In this document: positions 1 to 12,639 of the stretch, one piece after another
How the letters are laid out: the number at the start of each line of letters is the position of its first letter
How positions within the stretch are numbered: the first letter of the stretch is position 1
Assembly (NCBI GenBank): GCA_007449985.2
Contig: VIIQ02000225.1
Span: 40,687-104,686 of the forward strand
DNA from: Desmodesmus armatus
Taxonomy: Eukaryota; Chlorophyta; Chlorophyceae; Sphaeropleales; Scenedesmaceae
DNA length: 64,000 nucleotides
Direction: 5' to 3'
Made by a program: the position numbers and the translations under genes
Notes under the pieces: generated by a model
What the model was told of the DNA's origin: nothing
Databases searched by the model: none
The model's input: only the letters and a program-made list of their open reading frames with translations

Positions 1-698
1 CCAGGCACTCCTGCTGCTGCCTGCGCTTCTCCAGGAAATCATCCGGCAGGAGGCTGTAGCGCACCCGCTGGTACAGGGGCTTGTGCTGATTGAGGACCAT
101 CAGCATGACACTCATGAGCGGCTGCAGGTCAACATCAAGCTCGGCCAGCACGGCTGCGCTCTGTCGCTGCCTGTACTTGAGCAGCGCTGCCGCCAGGTGC
201 ACCACCTGATGCAGTGACTCCAGCACGTCTGCGTCCTCTGCATACACCCGTGAGTTGGTCCCCATGGACAGCACCTTGTCTGCTGACAGCTGCAGGTCGT
301 CCCTGAGGAACCGCCGCACAGCATCCATCTCTGTCTGGCGCTGGCTGCGGCATCACAGCAGGGGTAGGCAGCAGCAGACACCAACATACCATTCTCAGGT
401 TGCAGGAGGCTGGATTAACACGCAGCGCTGTCGCAGCCACCTCCCAAGCTACCATGGTCCCGTGCAACTGCCACCTCCCCCTTGCACACCTGCTGTCGCT
501 GCCAACAATGCTCCTTGCCGCCTCCACACAGCCCACAAGGGTCTGCACTGTGTGGTTGGAGGCCCTAAGCATGGCGAGCTGTTGTTGAAATGCTAGCAGC
601 TCATCACTGGGGAACAGACGCTGCCCTCCATGCTGGGCGCCAGGACCGCTGTCATCAAGCTCAGACCAGAGTTCCTCAGAAGGCGAAGGCTGATCCAT
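1..698 (-). CDS. Unidentified protein, 5' two exons (partial)
   Basis: Two exons are visible, 490..698 and 1..344, joined by a GTGTGC donor and a GCCGCAG acceptor with matching phase; the gene runs off the left edge. The ATG at 698 begins MDQPSPSEELWSELDD. The first exon is acidic, then helical (DELLAFQQQLAMLR). The second is leucine- and charge-rich (MDAVRRFLRDDLQLSADK, later YSLLPDDFLEKRRQQQ) and looks alpha-helical with no signal peptide or membrane segment. I do not recognise the family. Codon use and splice sites match neighbouring genes, so a real gene is likely. The function is left open. Confidence 0.6.
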
Positions 699-1952
699 GC
701 CTGCCACGGATGATGCTACTACTGGTGACTGGAAGCATATGGCAGCCTGTGTGGCCTATGCTTTCGGCAGGCTGTGACTGATCAAGACATCAAGGTCAGC
801 ACACCCCACAGCTCTTGGAGACTCAACATGCGCGACAGTACCCAGCCCTGGCACGAGATAGATTATCTGTACGTCGAACGTTGCTTTTTGCTGGCCAGCA
901 TGTCATGTCAGTTGCAGGTGTCGGTCAGGTGAACAGGTTTTGGTGATTCAGGCCATGCCTTTTTCTGTGTGAATGCACACCAGTATGTGACCAGCTTGTG
1001 AACCGGTGTAGCGTAGCAGCAGCTGTTGTGCTCCTTCACTCAAACTTTGTTTGTGCACTTGATCTGGTGATCGGCAGGCTGGTGCCTGCATGAAAAGAGC
1101 TGTTGTGCACGAATAGCAGGCTGCTTGGTGCAGCACAGCAGCCAGCTGCTGGCTCATCCAGTCCTGCTCTAAGGTGCTGTCCTGGTCGCATGGGCTGTGC
1201 ATACAGGCAAGCTGCACACTGGTGATGGAGGCGCGGCCTGCCTAGGCCTGCAGTTGCAATGGTCGTCTCAGGCGACAATTAGTCAAGGGGTTTCACAGTG
1301 CATGATGAGGGGTTGTGCTTGATGGCATGGATGGTCATGCGTGAACATGCACTGCTCAGCAGTGCTGTGGGAGGCATACAGGGACCCCGGCTGCAGGTGA
1401 CTGCCAGCCAAACAGGCCGTTCTTGTTGGATGTGTTGGAGGTGACACCACACTCTCATCCTTTAGTCAACTGCTTGTTGCTGGGCTGTTCCTCCTGCAGC
1501 GATGATCCCGCCCCACTAGCAATGCATTGTCACTCCGATCAGACCAGCCCAGCAGCACGTCACGCAAGACATCCAGAGCTGGAATGCCATATTGTTACAC
1601 TGTGCTTCCTTACACACCCGCTCACTCAAGGAATGGCACAAACCACGTGCTGCTTCGCTTGGGTACATGCTTGCTCCCTCCGCGCCGACGACAGCTGCTC
1701 TGTCATGGTGGTATACTACAACAGGGCTACACTAGGCACACAGGCCCATGCGCCCACAAGAGAGGCGTCTGCAAAAATTGATTTAGGTTCAGTTCAACAC
1801 ACAAACAACACAAAACAAGTGCAGCAGCTCCTGCGCTGCTTGGCTACTCACGACATCTCGTCGTTGTCGCAACAACAGCCACCAAGCGACCAGGGGACTG
1901 CGTCACCCATTGCTTGGCGGCAGGGGTCCGGCCCCAGTGCTGCTTCAGCTGC
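699..1952. other. Intergenic, no gene seen
   Basis: No open frame here shows family resemblance or a consistent exon chain. It holds the 5' flank of the leftward gene ending at 698 and the 3' flank of the ferredoxin-thioredoxin reductase gene. Confidence 0.5.
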
Positions 1953-3208
1953 TTACATGCCATTAACACCATCCCGAATCTCCTGAATGGAGATATCCTG
2001 GTCCTTGCCTGCAAAGTCATTGTCTTCTGTCAAGAACAGCATGCAGTGACACTCCTGCAAAAACACCAACAGGCATGGCAGCACAGTGTGAGCCGTTGTA
2101 GCAATGGCACCAGTGTTCGGCTCTTGTGACGCCGTCACCTTTGTGCTGGATCGTGCCAATCAGGTAGACAATGGCGTCGCAAAGAAACAGACTGCTGCCA
2201 TCAAGTGCATCAGATGTTGGCTGGAACAGGTTCAAGCGTTTTGGGCACATCAACATCTTCACCCAACCACACAGGACAGGCTGCTACAACACTTGCCCTC
2301 ACAGGCACGTATCACCAATGACACAGAACAGGCTGCTGCAACGCTTGCTTTTACAAGAAAGCGTTGCCAAATGCATCTGATCCACCCAAGGGGCCTGTCC
2401 CTCCCCAAAAGGGAATTGCACCCACTTTCACACCCCAACGACTACTGTCCTGCTGTGCACCATGACAACTCACCTTGCGCTCCCTCATAGGCACGCAGGG
2501 GCAGTTCCAGTAACCCATCTGGGCTTCTGCCTCCTTGTCATCATAGTGACGGCATGGGCACAAGGGTGCGCCCAGTGTGTCCTTGTGCTCCGCCAGCCCT
2601 TGGATCACCACTGCTGTCACTGACTTGTCGACGCAGAAGTACGTGCCAGACCTGCACAGAAGGATGTGCATGCATTGTTGGATCAAACCCACAACAAAAG
2701 CCAAGGCAAAGCACCTTCAAGGCCCCGGCACTGGAGCTTGTCATGCTGGCGACGTCCCTCTGTATGCTGCTGCTGTGCTGCATGCAAATAGAACTGCTTA
2801 AGCAACCTTCCAACACTGACTGAGCAAGTGCAGACCGCACCTTTTGGCATACTGCTCTGAGAATTTACGCATGACCTCCAGGTTCTTGGACTCTGTGGCC
2901 ACCTCTGTGAGGGGACACAGTCACAGATCGCCAACACAGACAGCACAACAGGTCAGCCGGACGTATGTACAGCATGCTGAGCAATGGATCGCATCTGCGC
3001 CGCTTCTAGGCACGGTAGAACCTGTCTATGCGCCAATGCACGGCATCGCTGGTGTCTCTGAAACTGCTCCACAATTGTCTCGAGTTTCGAAGACTGATCC
3101 CTCACCGCTAGTTGCTTTGACCACCAGACAGCTGGTTCGTGACCTTGTGACGGGCCTGGAAGCCTGAGCACCGCCAACAGACACGGCAGAGCGGGAGAGC
3201 AGAGACAT
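1953..3208 (-). CDS. FTRC: Ferredoxin-thioredoxin reductase catalytic (beta) chain, plastid
   Basis: Four exons join in phase: 3106..3208, 2841..2904, 2474..2651, 1953..2054, giving 148 residues. The enzyme passes electrons from photosystem I-reduced ferredoxin to thioredoxins in the stroma through a [4Fe-4S] cluster next to a redox disulfide. The diagnostic pattern is complete: Cys62 in GTYFC, CPC at 87-89, CPC at 106-108 and CHC at 117-119, with the family spacing CPC-X16-CPC-X8-CHC. The seven cysteines cover the cluster ligands and the active disulfide. The first 30 or so residues (MSLLSRSAVSVGG, rich in Ser/Arg) look like a chloroplast transit peptide. Splice sites are standard GT-AG. Length and motif order match plant and algal homologues, so identification is secure. 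Confidence 0.95.
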
Positions 3209-3592
3209 CTCGGGAGGATTGGCAGGGATGATGGGTGTGTATTGTGCTCGTAGGGCTGGTTCAGCACAAAGACATAAACTTTGAACACTAATTTACCCCG
3301 CTACTGCCCCATTCTGCACGTTCCGTGCCTGTCTACTAAACCTGGTGTTGTCAGGTTTTGCCTTTGCAATGTGACCTTCAAGGCCACACGTCACTTTAAT
3401 CAGCTTCGTAATCATCGTCACGTGCGACTTGTTGTCTACTCGTGCCCTAGTGGGTTCATTTTTGCCTGAACCTGTACTGCCTCTCCAGAGGCTTGTTGAC
3501 TCCATCACTCAGGACAGTAGTGTGCCTTTCAGCTACTTTTCCGGCATCTACAACTATCTTCTTATCACAGGAGTTGCTGCTGGGTCCAGACC

Positions 3593-5955
3593 ATGTCCAT
3601 GGCTGCTGGGAAGGGGCCGCTGGACAGTTTCTACAAGGACAGTCTGCGCTTTGGCAACCTGAAGGTGTGTGTGCAGCAACATCAGCAACCAAAGGCTATG
3701 TGCATGTTGAGGCTCTGCATCACAAGTTACTATCACTCCATTCACCCATGTTCCCTATCACGCCAGACACCCAGCTGCTGTCTGATTGCTGCATGTGCGA
3801 ACGGCTTTGCAGTGCTTCAGACACTTCACACTCTACCTCAAAGGCAGAGAGGAGCTGGTTGTCACAGTGTACCACGGGGACCCTACACAGCACAGGCCTC
3901 CTCCACTGGCACGCATCACCCTTGCAGGGTACGAACTGCTTGCCAAGGCAGTCTTGAAAGCCCATGCAGGCAGGGGCAGCTGGGCATCACCTGGGCAGCA
4001 GCAGCATGTGCTTGGCCTCACTGTGCTTGGAACAGCATTGCATGTGGCATGGTGCACTGCGTTGAAAAGGGCTGCGTGGGTACATATGAGGCTTGTGCTG
4101 ACCTCTGCGCTGCCTCGCATGCGGGCGCAGGTGTGGAACAAGCACAGCAGCGCAGAGCCTCCCCCCAGCAAGCCCAGCCACGCATGAACAGGACGTGAAC
4201 AACCCAGAGGTTTGTGCAGAACGCCCTGCGTGCAAATAACTTGCAAGATGGCTGTGTGCTGACGCTCTGGGCTGGGATCAGCTAGGGCGCACTTGTGCTG
4301 GGGCCTCTGCATGGGCTAAGCTAGCAGCAAAGGTGCCAGTAACAGCCATGCTGGGATCCCGTGCTGGCACAGGTTGACTGCTTGGTTTTTGGCGCTGCGC
4401 AAGCCATCTGGAAAACACAGTCTGATTTGCGTGGGTGGCCTGTACCATGCACTTTTGCAGGTCACAGTGTTCCTCATCGGTGCATATGCCAAGTACAACT
4501 GGCCCTATGTCTGGGTGAGTCACTGCAGACAAGGTGCAGCAGCAGGGAAAGCCCCAGCGTGCAGGACTGTGCAGCTTATCTGCTCTTGGCACAGCAGATG
4601 CGCCATGGTGCAGGACCAGCCAGCCAGCAGTGAAACCTGCAGGTTTACTGTGACGTGGCACCCAGCAGCACTGCTGCACTTCGGAAGGGGAGGTGGTGTC
4701 ACAGGTCCTGCAGGTCTTAGGCTGGCAGGCCCTGCATGACAACTTGTAACCAAACTATGCAGCACCGCCTTTGTGCTTGTGCTGCCGTCTTGTTGTGCTG
4801 TAGATGCGCTCCATGCATGACCCCCGGACGCAGGACGACATTGACGCACCACTGGATGTGGAAACCACGCGGGATTGGAAGTCACAGGGTGAGACCTGCA
4901 GCGCAAAGCAGTAGCTGCCAGCCGCTGGCAGCTGAGTCAGCTGGACATGCAGGCACAAGGAGTGGGTCAGTCTGCCAGGCAGTTGCATCAAGGTGCAGAT
5001 TCATAAACATGGCTTGATCTGTGCAGGCTCATGGGATGGTTATTTCGTGCATAAAACGCAGTGCCCCCATACGCCTGTTTGGTGGACGGCATGTGCAAAG
5101 CAGCAGTCTGCGCGCGCTGCCCGTATCTCAGGTGCTTGACCTGCAAGCCTGCCCATGTAACCTGTTTGATTGTGCCTGTGCATTCACCATGCAGCAGGCC
5201 TGCGCGTGTGGAACATAGTGCAAGAGCTGGTGGACCTGGACATGCACCCCAAGCCAGAAAACCCCTTTGCAGTCAACTTCCAGGCGATGGAGCAGATGCC
5301 ACCCCTGGAGCGTGCGCTGCAGGTACGCCGAGCCCAGATTGTATGTGGCGTGAACTGACAACGCCCATGCACGTGCACGTGCTTTCTCAGCAGTCAGCCG
5401 CCCTTTGGCAATATGCCATGCAGTTGTGTGTCCTGCAGTTGTGTGTCCTGATTGCTAGTAGGCAGCTGTGCTGCGCTGTGCTGACTGTCCTGCTGTGGGG
5501 CGGCATTCATGCGCTGGCTGTCCTGTTGGCTGGTGCAGGCAGGAGCCATGGCCTCATTCTTGCGGGAGCTACTGCTGACAAACTGCAGAGCACCAGCAGC
5601 GGTTGAAGCAGACCTGCAGCGATGCTTAGAAGTGCACTTCAAGTAAGTCATGAGCATGCAGCATTTGGTGAGCAACAGTGCAGAACACTCCATCATGGCA
5701 TGAGACGTTTGGCGACATGCGCAGGGGCTGAGAGCTGCTTCCAGAGTTACATGGGGTTTGGGGGGGGGGGGGATGTCACAAGTCACACTGGCAGGTTTGC
5801 AATTGCAGTTCATGGAGGCTCTTGAGCGTGGCCAACACCTGCGCAACTGCCTTTCCTGCAGGGACATGCCGCAACTAGTGCCCAAGGAGCCGGGGTGCTT
5901 GCCAGCAGAGTCTCTGCAGCGCTTACAGCTGCCCAGCATGGGCCAAGCAAACTAG
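3593..5955 (+). CDS. Unidentified protein with one hydrophobic segment
   Basis: A chain of exons reads on the plus strand. A first exon at about 3593..3664 ([19 protein letters not shown]) is followed by 4461..4514 (hydrophobic [18 protein letters not shown]), 4804..4888 ([18 protein letters not shown]), 5198..5322 ([19 protein letters not shown]) and 5539..5642 ([16 protein letters not shown]). A last segment, about 5808..5955, ends MGQAN-stop. Joins 4514/4804, 4888/5198 and 5322/5539 agree in phase. The exons between 3664 and 4461, and the phase into the last exon, are not resolved. The hydrophobic stretch could be a membrane anchor. I do not recognise the family, and a G-run at 5760 lies in the last intron. 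Confidence 0.5.
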
Positions 5956-7537
5956 ACAGCGCAGTTGAGGCACGCCTCCAGGGCTGCTGCTGGCGCAGCA
6001 AGCATCAGGCGCTGTGTCACGTGCTGGCAGCAGCCAGCCAGGCAGCAGCAGTGGCGCTCCTTGCAGCATGTACACATGGAATCTGTTGTGACTTCCTCGG
6101 TTGTGGTCCCGCGGTGGATCTTTTTTGGGCTGGCCCGTTTATTGGGTGCTTCATCTGCCCAGCTGAATGGAAGGAAGGGCAGCCCGCCCATAATGTGTGA
6201 CCTGTCTGTCGATGTGTGCGAGTTACGTCACGCGCGCACAAGACAGGTGGAGTGGCGGCAGCCTGCCAAGTCCGTGCTGTTTGATTTGAGGAGGTTTCTT
6301 TTGGGCTACACTCGGCCGCACAGGGCCTGCCAGCAGTCTGTGGTCGTGCGAGCAGCTGTTGGCGTGGTGTTGATTGATTTGTTTGTTATGCTGGGGCACG
6401 TGCAGAGGCTCAGGCTTGCCAGGGTCCATGGGCCATATTTGGTGGTTCTGTGCAAGTAGTTGGGTTCATTTTGCCAAGTGTAAGGAGCGGCTTGTGCAGC
6501 AAAGAGTGAAGGTTGAATCATTGCCTTTGCAAGTCAGTGCCTGCCTCTGTATCAGCAGGCCAGGGCGCCATGTTGAGAATGGCCCAACAAACTCCGACAT
6601 GACGGCAACTGTCTCCAATCAGACTTGGCATGCCTGTGATTGGCATCAACATGAGCAACTTCACCAGGTGCCTTGTCGTTACAGTTGTGTCACAGGCGAA
6701 ACATCCGTGTCACAGCACATCATGCAGCCCGCGTGGACTGGCCTCAATGCTTGGCCATCGCGCACACCGCAAATGCCCCCGGGCAGGGCCACACAAACTA
6801 ACTGTGCCTGCACCTGCCTGTGCCACCGCCCCCGGTGCAGCCCATGCAGGCAGCACGGGGAAGCGAGGCTACCTGCACCTCCATAGGGGCCCTGCTTTGG
6901 CACAGCCTCCCAACATCCCAACAGCTGTCCCAACCCGCAGAATGTGCAGTATAAATGGCAGCCATGTGGCTATCCACTGTGTGGTTGGTTGAGAAGGCGT
7001 GCAACCCTGGCAACTGGTCACACACGCTAGCAACCATGGCATGAGGTGCAGGGGACGTGAGGCATAGCCCTTAGAAATTGGCATGCATGCCCCACTGGGA
7101 GGGTGCTCACAAGCAGTCACAACAAAGAACCTCATCCACATACTGCTGTAATGGCCAGAAATCACAAAACACACAGGATTGGAGTAATACACGCTCCTGC
7201 AAGTGCATGCGTGGCACCTGCCTGAACAGCCCAGGTCGCAAGCTGGCTGCTCTCCTACTAACCGTCCCCCGGTACTACGATAACCACAGTCGCACACACA
7301 CTGTTCTGTGGGCACAGAGCTGCAGGCTGCTGGCGCAGAGGGCGCATCATGCATAACCCCTGCATGCAAGCAAAGCACAGCTTCCACTGCTGGCCATATC
7401 TTTCTTCAAGCTACTCCCCATTGGCTGCCACCCCCAGCTACACACCACCTTGACAAATGCACATACCACACACAATCTCCTGCGCAGCACACAGCTGCAG
7501 GCTGCGCTGCTCAGCCCCCTGCACACGGACCAACGCT
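5956..7537. other. Intergenic, no gene seen
   Basis: This is the 3' flank of two convergent genes. Open frames here lack family resemblance or plausible exon chains. Confidence 0.45.
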
Positions 7538-8543
7538 TCAGTTGCTCTTGCCGTTGCTGTTCACTGGTTGCTGCTGCTGCTGCGGCTGTGCAGGAGGGTC
7601 CATGTTGAACACCCGCTGCGAGAAGCGCCACTCGCCATTGATGCTGACCAGCTTGTCTTCGATGATGCCGCTGGCCAGCAGGGCAGGCGGGGAGCAGCAC
7701 TTGTGCAGCAGCCGGTAAGCTGTCGCCTTGGCGGAGCGCACACCATCTGCCTCGACGAGGATGTCACAGGTGAGGTGGCGGTTGCCAGCTGCCAGGGGCT
7801 TGCAGCTGTTGAAGTACTCCAGAATGGGGCCGACCCCCTGCACTGCGCCCTTGGGGGTGATGACCTGCGCGCATGACAGAGCAGAGCAGCACAGTGTGTG
7901 CAGCCTGAAAAAAAGGCGCAGCTGTTTGAGCTGTGTCTAGGATGCATCTGCTGCATGAGAGAGTGCCGGAAGTGTTTGAAAAGGCCACCAGCTGCGCCCA
8001 ATACGAGACGAGTGGGGAGGACCAGCTGCTGGTGGTTGGTTTCAACCATCATCGTGCTGCAGAAATTTCAAATTAGAAAAGGATAGGGGGGGCCCGCTGT
8101 TCACCATGACTGCAGTCCACACATGTGTGCCGCACTGCCCACAGGTTTACCTGAGCGTCTGGAGCAAACAGCACGCCCAGCTTGTCCTGCTGGCCCTTGT
8201 TGAGCATGTGGTCGAACTTATGGCACAGATCGACAATTTCAAGGCGGTCCTCGGTAGAGAGGATGTACTCCGTGAAGTGGCCAGTGCTGTAGTGGGGCAC
8301 CACCTGTGACCACAACAACACAGAAAGGTAACATCAGGGGCGGGGCAGCATGCTGTGCTTGCACTGTATATATACACTCTCTGTCACCAGTTCATTGCAG
8401 GAAAGTTCAGTGCAGGAAAGGCTATGGGCATGGCAAGCAGCCACATCACTTACCAGACACCTCTGCTGCTTCGACAGCAGGCTCTGGTGGCGGGCTGCAA
8501 CGCGCACAGATGCCATGGTGCCACGTGATGACAGCGCCATCAT
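7538..8543 (-). CDS. SnoaL/NTF2-like domain protein
   Basis: Three exons join in phase 0: 8454..8543, 8151..8303 and 7538..7864, giving about 189 residues from the ATG at 8543. ATGs at 8540 and 8516 are alternatives. The order is an Arg/Ser-rich N-terminus (ASVRVAARHQSLLSKQQR), possibly an organelle targeting peptide, then an NTF2-like fold. The fold is suggested by EDRLEIVDLCHKFDHMLNKG, LGVLFAPDAQ, GVGPILEYFNS, HLTCDILVEADG, AYRLLHK and the closing strand INGEWRFSQRVF. The C-terminus is low complexity (PQQQQQPVNS). SnoaL-like proteins include isomerases, dehydratases and non-enzymatic binders, so no substrate can be assigned. Confidence 0.75.
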
Positions 8544-9949
8544 GTCTGTAGCCTCGACTTTGTTCACGCTCCCAACACTACCAGAAAGCAAAAGGCGGGA
8601 CTGAGATCTTCCGAAACAGGACTCCTACTTGTAAGGGTGGTGAGTGGTGGCGGCTTACAACAGATGAGAGTTGCAATGATGTTCCGTTCCGTACGTTCTT
8701 TACAGCCGGCTGCGCAGAGGTGGGGTCTAGATGTGAGGTACAGTACCGGTGTTGATCCAGTGTCAGTAGCCATATGTGCTGTAGCTTACACAACCGCACG
8801 GTATTGCAGATGCATCCTTTTGATGGCCTTCTACATGCATGGGGTACCCCGCACAGGCCCTCCATGTGTGTCCCATACAGCCCACCTTGGCCTTTGAAGA
8901 GGAAGGGAGCATCACCCTGTAATCCTGTCTTCAGCTTTGCAATATCCACATCAGGAAACAGAAGTGCCCTTTCCTCCCACTTCTACGCCCATCCCTGCCC
9001 CTTCACGGTGACGAGCATATGCAAGCAGCATACAACATTCAGCATACGACAGCAGCCGTGCTGTGCAATTCATGTATACAGCAGTGTTCAGCCTTGGTCC
9101 ATGTTCTTGAGCTGTGAATATGTTTCACTATAGTGAAGGTGGAGCTGGCAGCTGACTGATACTGTCTGCAGCGAACTTGATGTTAGTGCACACATGGATG
9201 CAAAGGTGGCACAACTTTGCTGCTTGAATGCGTTGTGGCATGTACCAGCTTGAGAGTATGGCTGGCCAATGCTGCAGGTCTTGCATCAGTTTCAGCTAGT
9301 CTCAGCAACGCAATGACTGATCTCTGCACTCGTGCTGGCACTGGAAGCAACAGACTTATCTTGATCAAGGACACCATCAGACCTGGTCACAAATGATCAC
9401 ATGTTCAGGTGTATGCATACATTGTGCAACAGGCTGGATGCATGCAGGTAACCTTGGCTCAACACCTCACGCTCACATCCACATGTCACATAACTGCCTG
9501 TTTGTTACAGAGAAGCCTGACACAACACACAGCTTGGTACTGACATACATCAACAGAGCATGCCTGCCAATGCAGCAGCAGGCCAGGGCAAGTGGTGGAT
9601 ACCACCACAACCACAACAACAGATGCAGACTGTGCAGGAGGCACCCTGTTGACTGAGTGTGTCCGATGGGTCATACACAATCCGCACAGGCGGACGCAGC
9701 AACATATAAACACTGACACACAACTCTGCTGGGGTCACCTCGTAAAAACCACGAGATGTGTGCATGCAGGCTGTGCATCTGTGTGCTGATCACGCGTCAT
9801 TCATTTGTAAACCAGATGTATGCAGAACTGCTGCACAGGGCAACCCATAACGTATGTACACAGAACTCCTGCTGCAGCCTGCACTGAGTGCGTATGACTG
9901 CTGAAAAAGGGGGGGGGGGTCACAGGTCAACAGTTCACAGCATCAACAT
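8544..9949. other. Intergenic, weak coding hints only
   Basis: Two minus-strand stretches look faintly protein-like: around 8890-8949 (LKTGLQGDAPFLFKGQ) and 9650-9765 (VYMLLRPPVRIVYDP). Neither could be tied to a start, splice chain or family. A G-run lies at about 9909-9918. Confidence 0.3.
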
Positions 9950-11110
9950 TTAGCAGGCGCCGGACTTCTGCTCGCCCTTGCAGGCCTCAGAGCCGGCCTT
10001 CAGGGGACCGTAGCTTGCCTTGTTCACATCAGTCTTCTCGCAGGCAGAGTACTTGTCCCATGCTTCCTATCAGCACAGCAGCAGCGCAGCAGCAGCAGGA
10101 GCAGGGCAGGTCAGCAAATTGGGGGGACCCCTTACGTTGCATGACAGATGTGATCTGGTTGGTCTGACATGTGGTCTGGTTCTTGCCTGCCATGTCACTG
10201 GCTCCCCTCCCCCCCCCCCCCCCCCCCCCCACCCCCCACACCCACACCCCACTCCCCCCCCCCCCCCCCCCCCCCCCCCCGGGACTCCCGGGTGTTGGCT
10301 GAGCATCAAGCTGGCTGTTTGTGCCGCATGGATGCCAATGAATGCCATGGATGCCAATCATTGAATGAATTGGTGAGGTCCATTCTCTGTGTGACTGTCG
10401 AAAACTCGATACATTCATTGCCAGAACAATTATGATGCTCACCTTGCTGGCAACCTGCTGCTTGATGAAGGTGCACCCGTTCTTGGTGCCGGACTCCAAC
10501 ACCGTGACATCAGCTGCAGGCATAAACAAGGGAGACATGCAGTAAGATTCAGCAAGGTCAATGGTCTCATCATGTATGTAGGTGACAACTGCTTGATTGT
10601 CTATGCACTGGCAGCAGACTGTTGCATTTGTACAGCTGTAGCGCTACAGCTTGTGTCAAAGCACCACCACAGTGCATCCTCGTGCTTTTGACGTACCGCC
10701 ACAGGCCTTGAACATAGCCTTCTTGTTCGCCGTGACGGTGCTGACCGAAACACCGCTGTAAGCGCTGGTGCGGCAGAACTCTGCAGCAGCGGAAGGCACA
10801 GCAGACCGAGTGACAACACCGAATCTTTAGGAACACTGCTTCGGAAAGGTCCACCACAGAAAACCAGCTTGATAACATCAAACCATAAACCTGAATGCTA
10901 TCATTGAGGTGTGGGGAGCGCAGTACCAGGTAAGCCACAGCACAGCTCGCGTTGACTGATCTTGACCTCGACATGTTGCCCAGCCTAGACAGCTTCATAT
11001 TTTGCCCAGCCCGGTCATGACTTTAGCTTTGACTTACTTGCAGAGACGTCAGCGGTCATGGCCAGGACCACGAGGGCCACCAGCAGCACGGCGACAGCAG
11101 AACGAGCCAT
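9950..11110 (-). CDS. Small secreted six-cysteine protein
   Basis: Four exons join in phase, 11038..11110, 10697..10780, 10443..10513 and 9950..10066, giving 114 residues. The first exon encodes a classical signal peptide (MARSAVAVLLVALVVLAMTA, likely cleavage after DVSA). The mature part has exactly six cysteines (KFC, KAC, NGC, YSAC, EAC, SGAC-stop), an even number consistent with disulfides, and many Lys. The second-exon acceptor was chosen at 10781 because only that choice keeps phase with exon 1. No family is recognised; an extracellular or vacuolar role is inferred. Intron 3 carries a long C-run on the plus strand. Confidence 0.7.
10204..10280. repeat. Poly-C/poly-G tract in intron
   Basis: The plus strand is almost pure C, interrupted by short CA pieces, inside intron 3 of the small secreted gene. 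On the transcript this is a G-tract, with potential for four-stranded structure or assembly length error. Confidence 0.9.
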
Positions 11111-12639
11111 GATCTCGACTTGGAGAGTGCGGGAAAGGCCTGAGTTGTATGTGGCGGTGGTGAGAACTGAGGCTTGCGGGTGCCTCCCAGTGGCGTCGTC
11201 GCGATCTTTATCTGCAGGCGTACGGCATATGCCATATGTTACAAGAGTTATTCCAGCCCAAGAATCGTAGGATATCTTGCTTCCACAATTGAAAGCGATC
11301 AATAAGTCATATACTACATTAGAATGGTAATGTTCGGGGTCTGTTGCCACTGCTGGCTGGTAGGGAGCCGTGGTGACTCACGTGGAATCTCGCCTGTGAA
11401 CGTGACTGCAGTACTGATGGACGGTGAACGTGTCTGACATGCATTTCCTTGATCGATTGTGGGATCTTGCGTCTCTTGTCCCCTCAGTGTCAGCCGAACG
11501 GAACGAATCGATCGCGGTACTCTCGCACAAGATGCTGGTGGCTGCTGGCGTGTACAGACAACGGGCATATCATTTCGTAGTTTTATGTGTTATCTAGCAT
11601 GCTTTATCACTGTGATGCGGTCCCCAGGTAGCCATACAAACTTCCGTTGTGTGGACTACAGCAGCACATGCACACCAGCAGCACACCAGCATACTTTCCT
11701 TGTGCCACGAACTGACACTGCAAAGGCTAGAGCGCTATGATTGCGGCTTGCCGAAGAGAGATGCTGCAGAGTCAGTTTGTGTGTCAGCTGTCACGTGTGG
11801 TGAGCATGCGGCTTGTGCGGAAGTTGACATAGAAGGTTGATCCAGGGTGCCACCAGCAGCGGCTGCTGCATCAACGCTGCAGATGCCAGGCACTTCTGCA
11901 GTTACTGATACGGTTCATGTTACATGGTGAAGGTCATGCCTGAACACCCTGGGGGAAGCCAACACGATCCACACCTGAAGCACACCAGCACCTTGAGCAA
12001 GGGTCAATTTTGGCATGTGCCTGCTGTTCTGCCACAGCTGGCACCTGTTGACTGTACACGTACCATACAGCCAGACTGTTGCCTGGGGAACTTCCAAGAG
12101 ACAACTCACAGACTGCCATGCCGTTAGCAGCAGCATGCCTCGCTGGCTATCAAAATTGCCAGCCACAAAAACACATCAGAGAAATTAATGTCTCCCATCC
12201 TCTTGTTCAAAGGTAGGCTTCTTCAGCCAAGGGCATAGTCCCTATGGACTGTCACTATGGACAATTTGGGGTGTGGCACAGGGTTGTTTCAACCCCCAAG
12301 CAAGCCCTGCCTGCAACACTTCCAGCTGTGAGCTGGTTAATTTTCTGTGCCACAAAGGGCGGCAACAAAAATGCTGGGCATCATATACGGTACGCAACAC
12401 ACATACAAGTAAAGCCAAACCATCATTGTGGCCACGCCCCTGCCGGGGTTGCTGCTGCTGGGGCGACAAGTTGTCCCTATGCACATGTAATCCCCTTGAT
12501 GGCGTCAGCCCGCTTAGTAAGCAGGGCCTGGCCAGACCCACCGTGGGCCATATAACATGCGTTCTACGATGCTGATGCCCCATGGGCCTCGTTGGCTCCC
12601 TACGGGGTGTTCAGGCTCAGCCCGAACAGTAACACCCTT
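11111..12639. other. Intergenic between two leftward genes
   Basis: No convincing gene is present. It contains a 39-bp segment near 12577..12615 that recurs at 26531..26570, just past the stop of the GNAT gene. Confidence 0.5.
12577..12615 (+). repeat. Dispersed 39-bp repeat, copy 1
   Basis: The segment around CCCATGGGCCTCGTTGGCTC followed by GGGGTGTTCAGG is nearly identical to 26531..26570. Both copies lie just beyond a stop codon, so it may be a short mobile relic or a 3'-end element. Confidence 0.7.

Noticed and set aside
10029..10538. 169-codon minus frame with a long glycine run
   Set aside because: The glycines come from a homopolymer in an intron; the frame overlaps an exon of the secreted gene in another phase.
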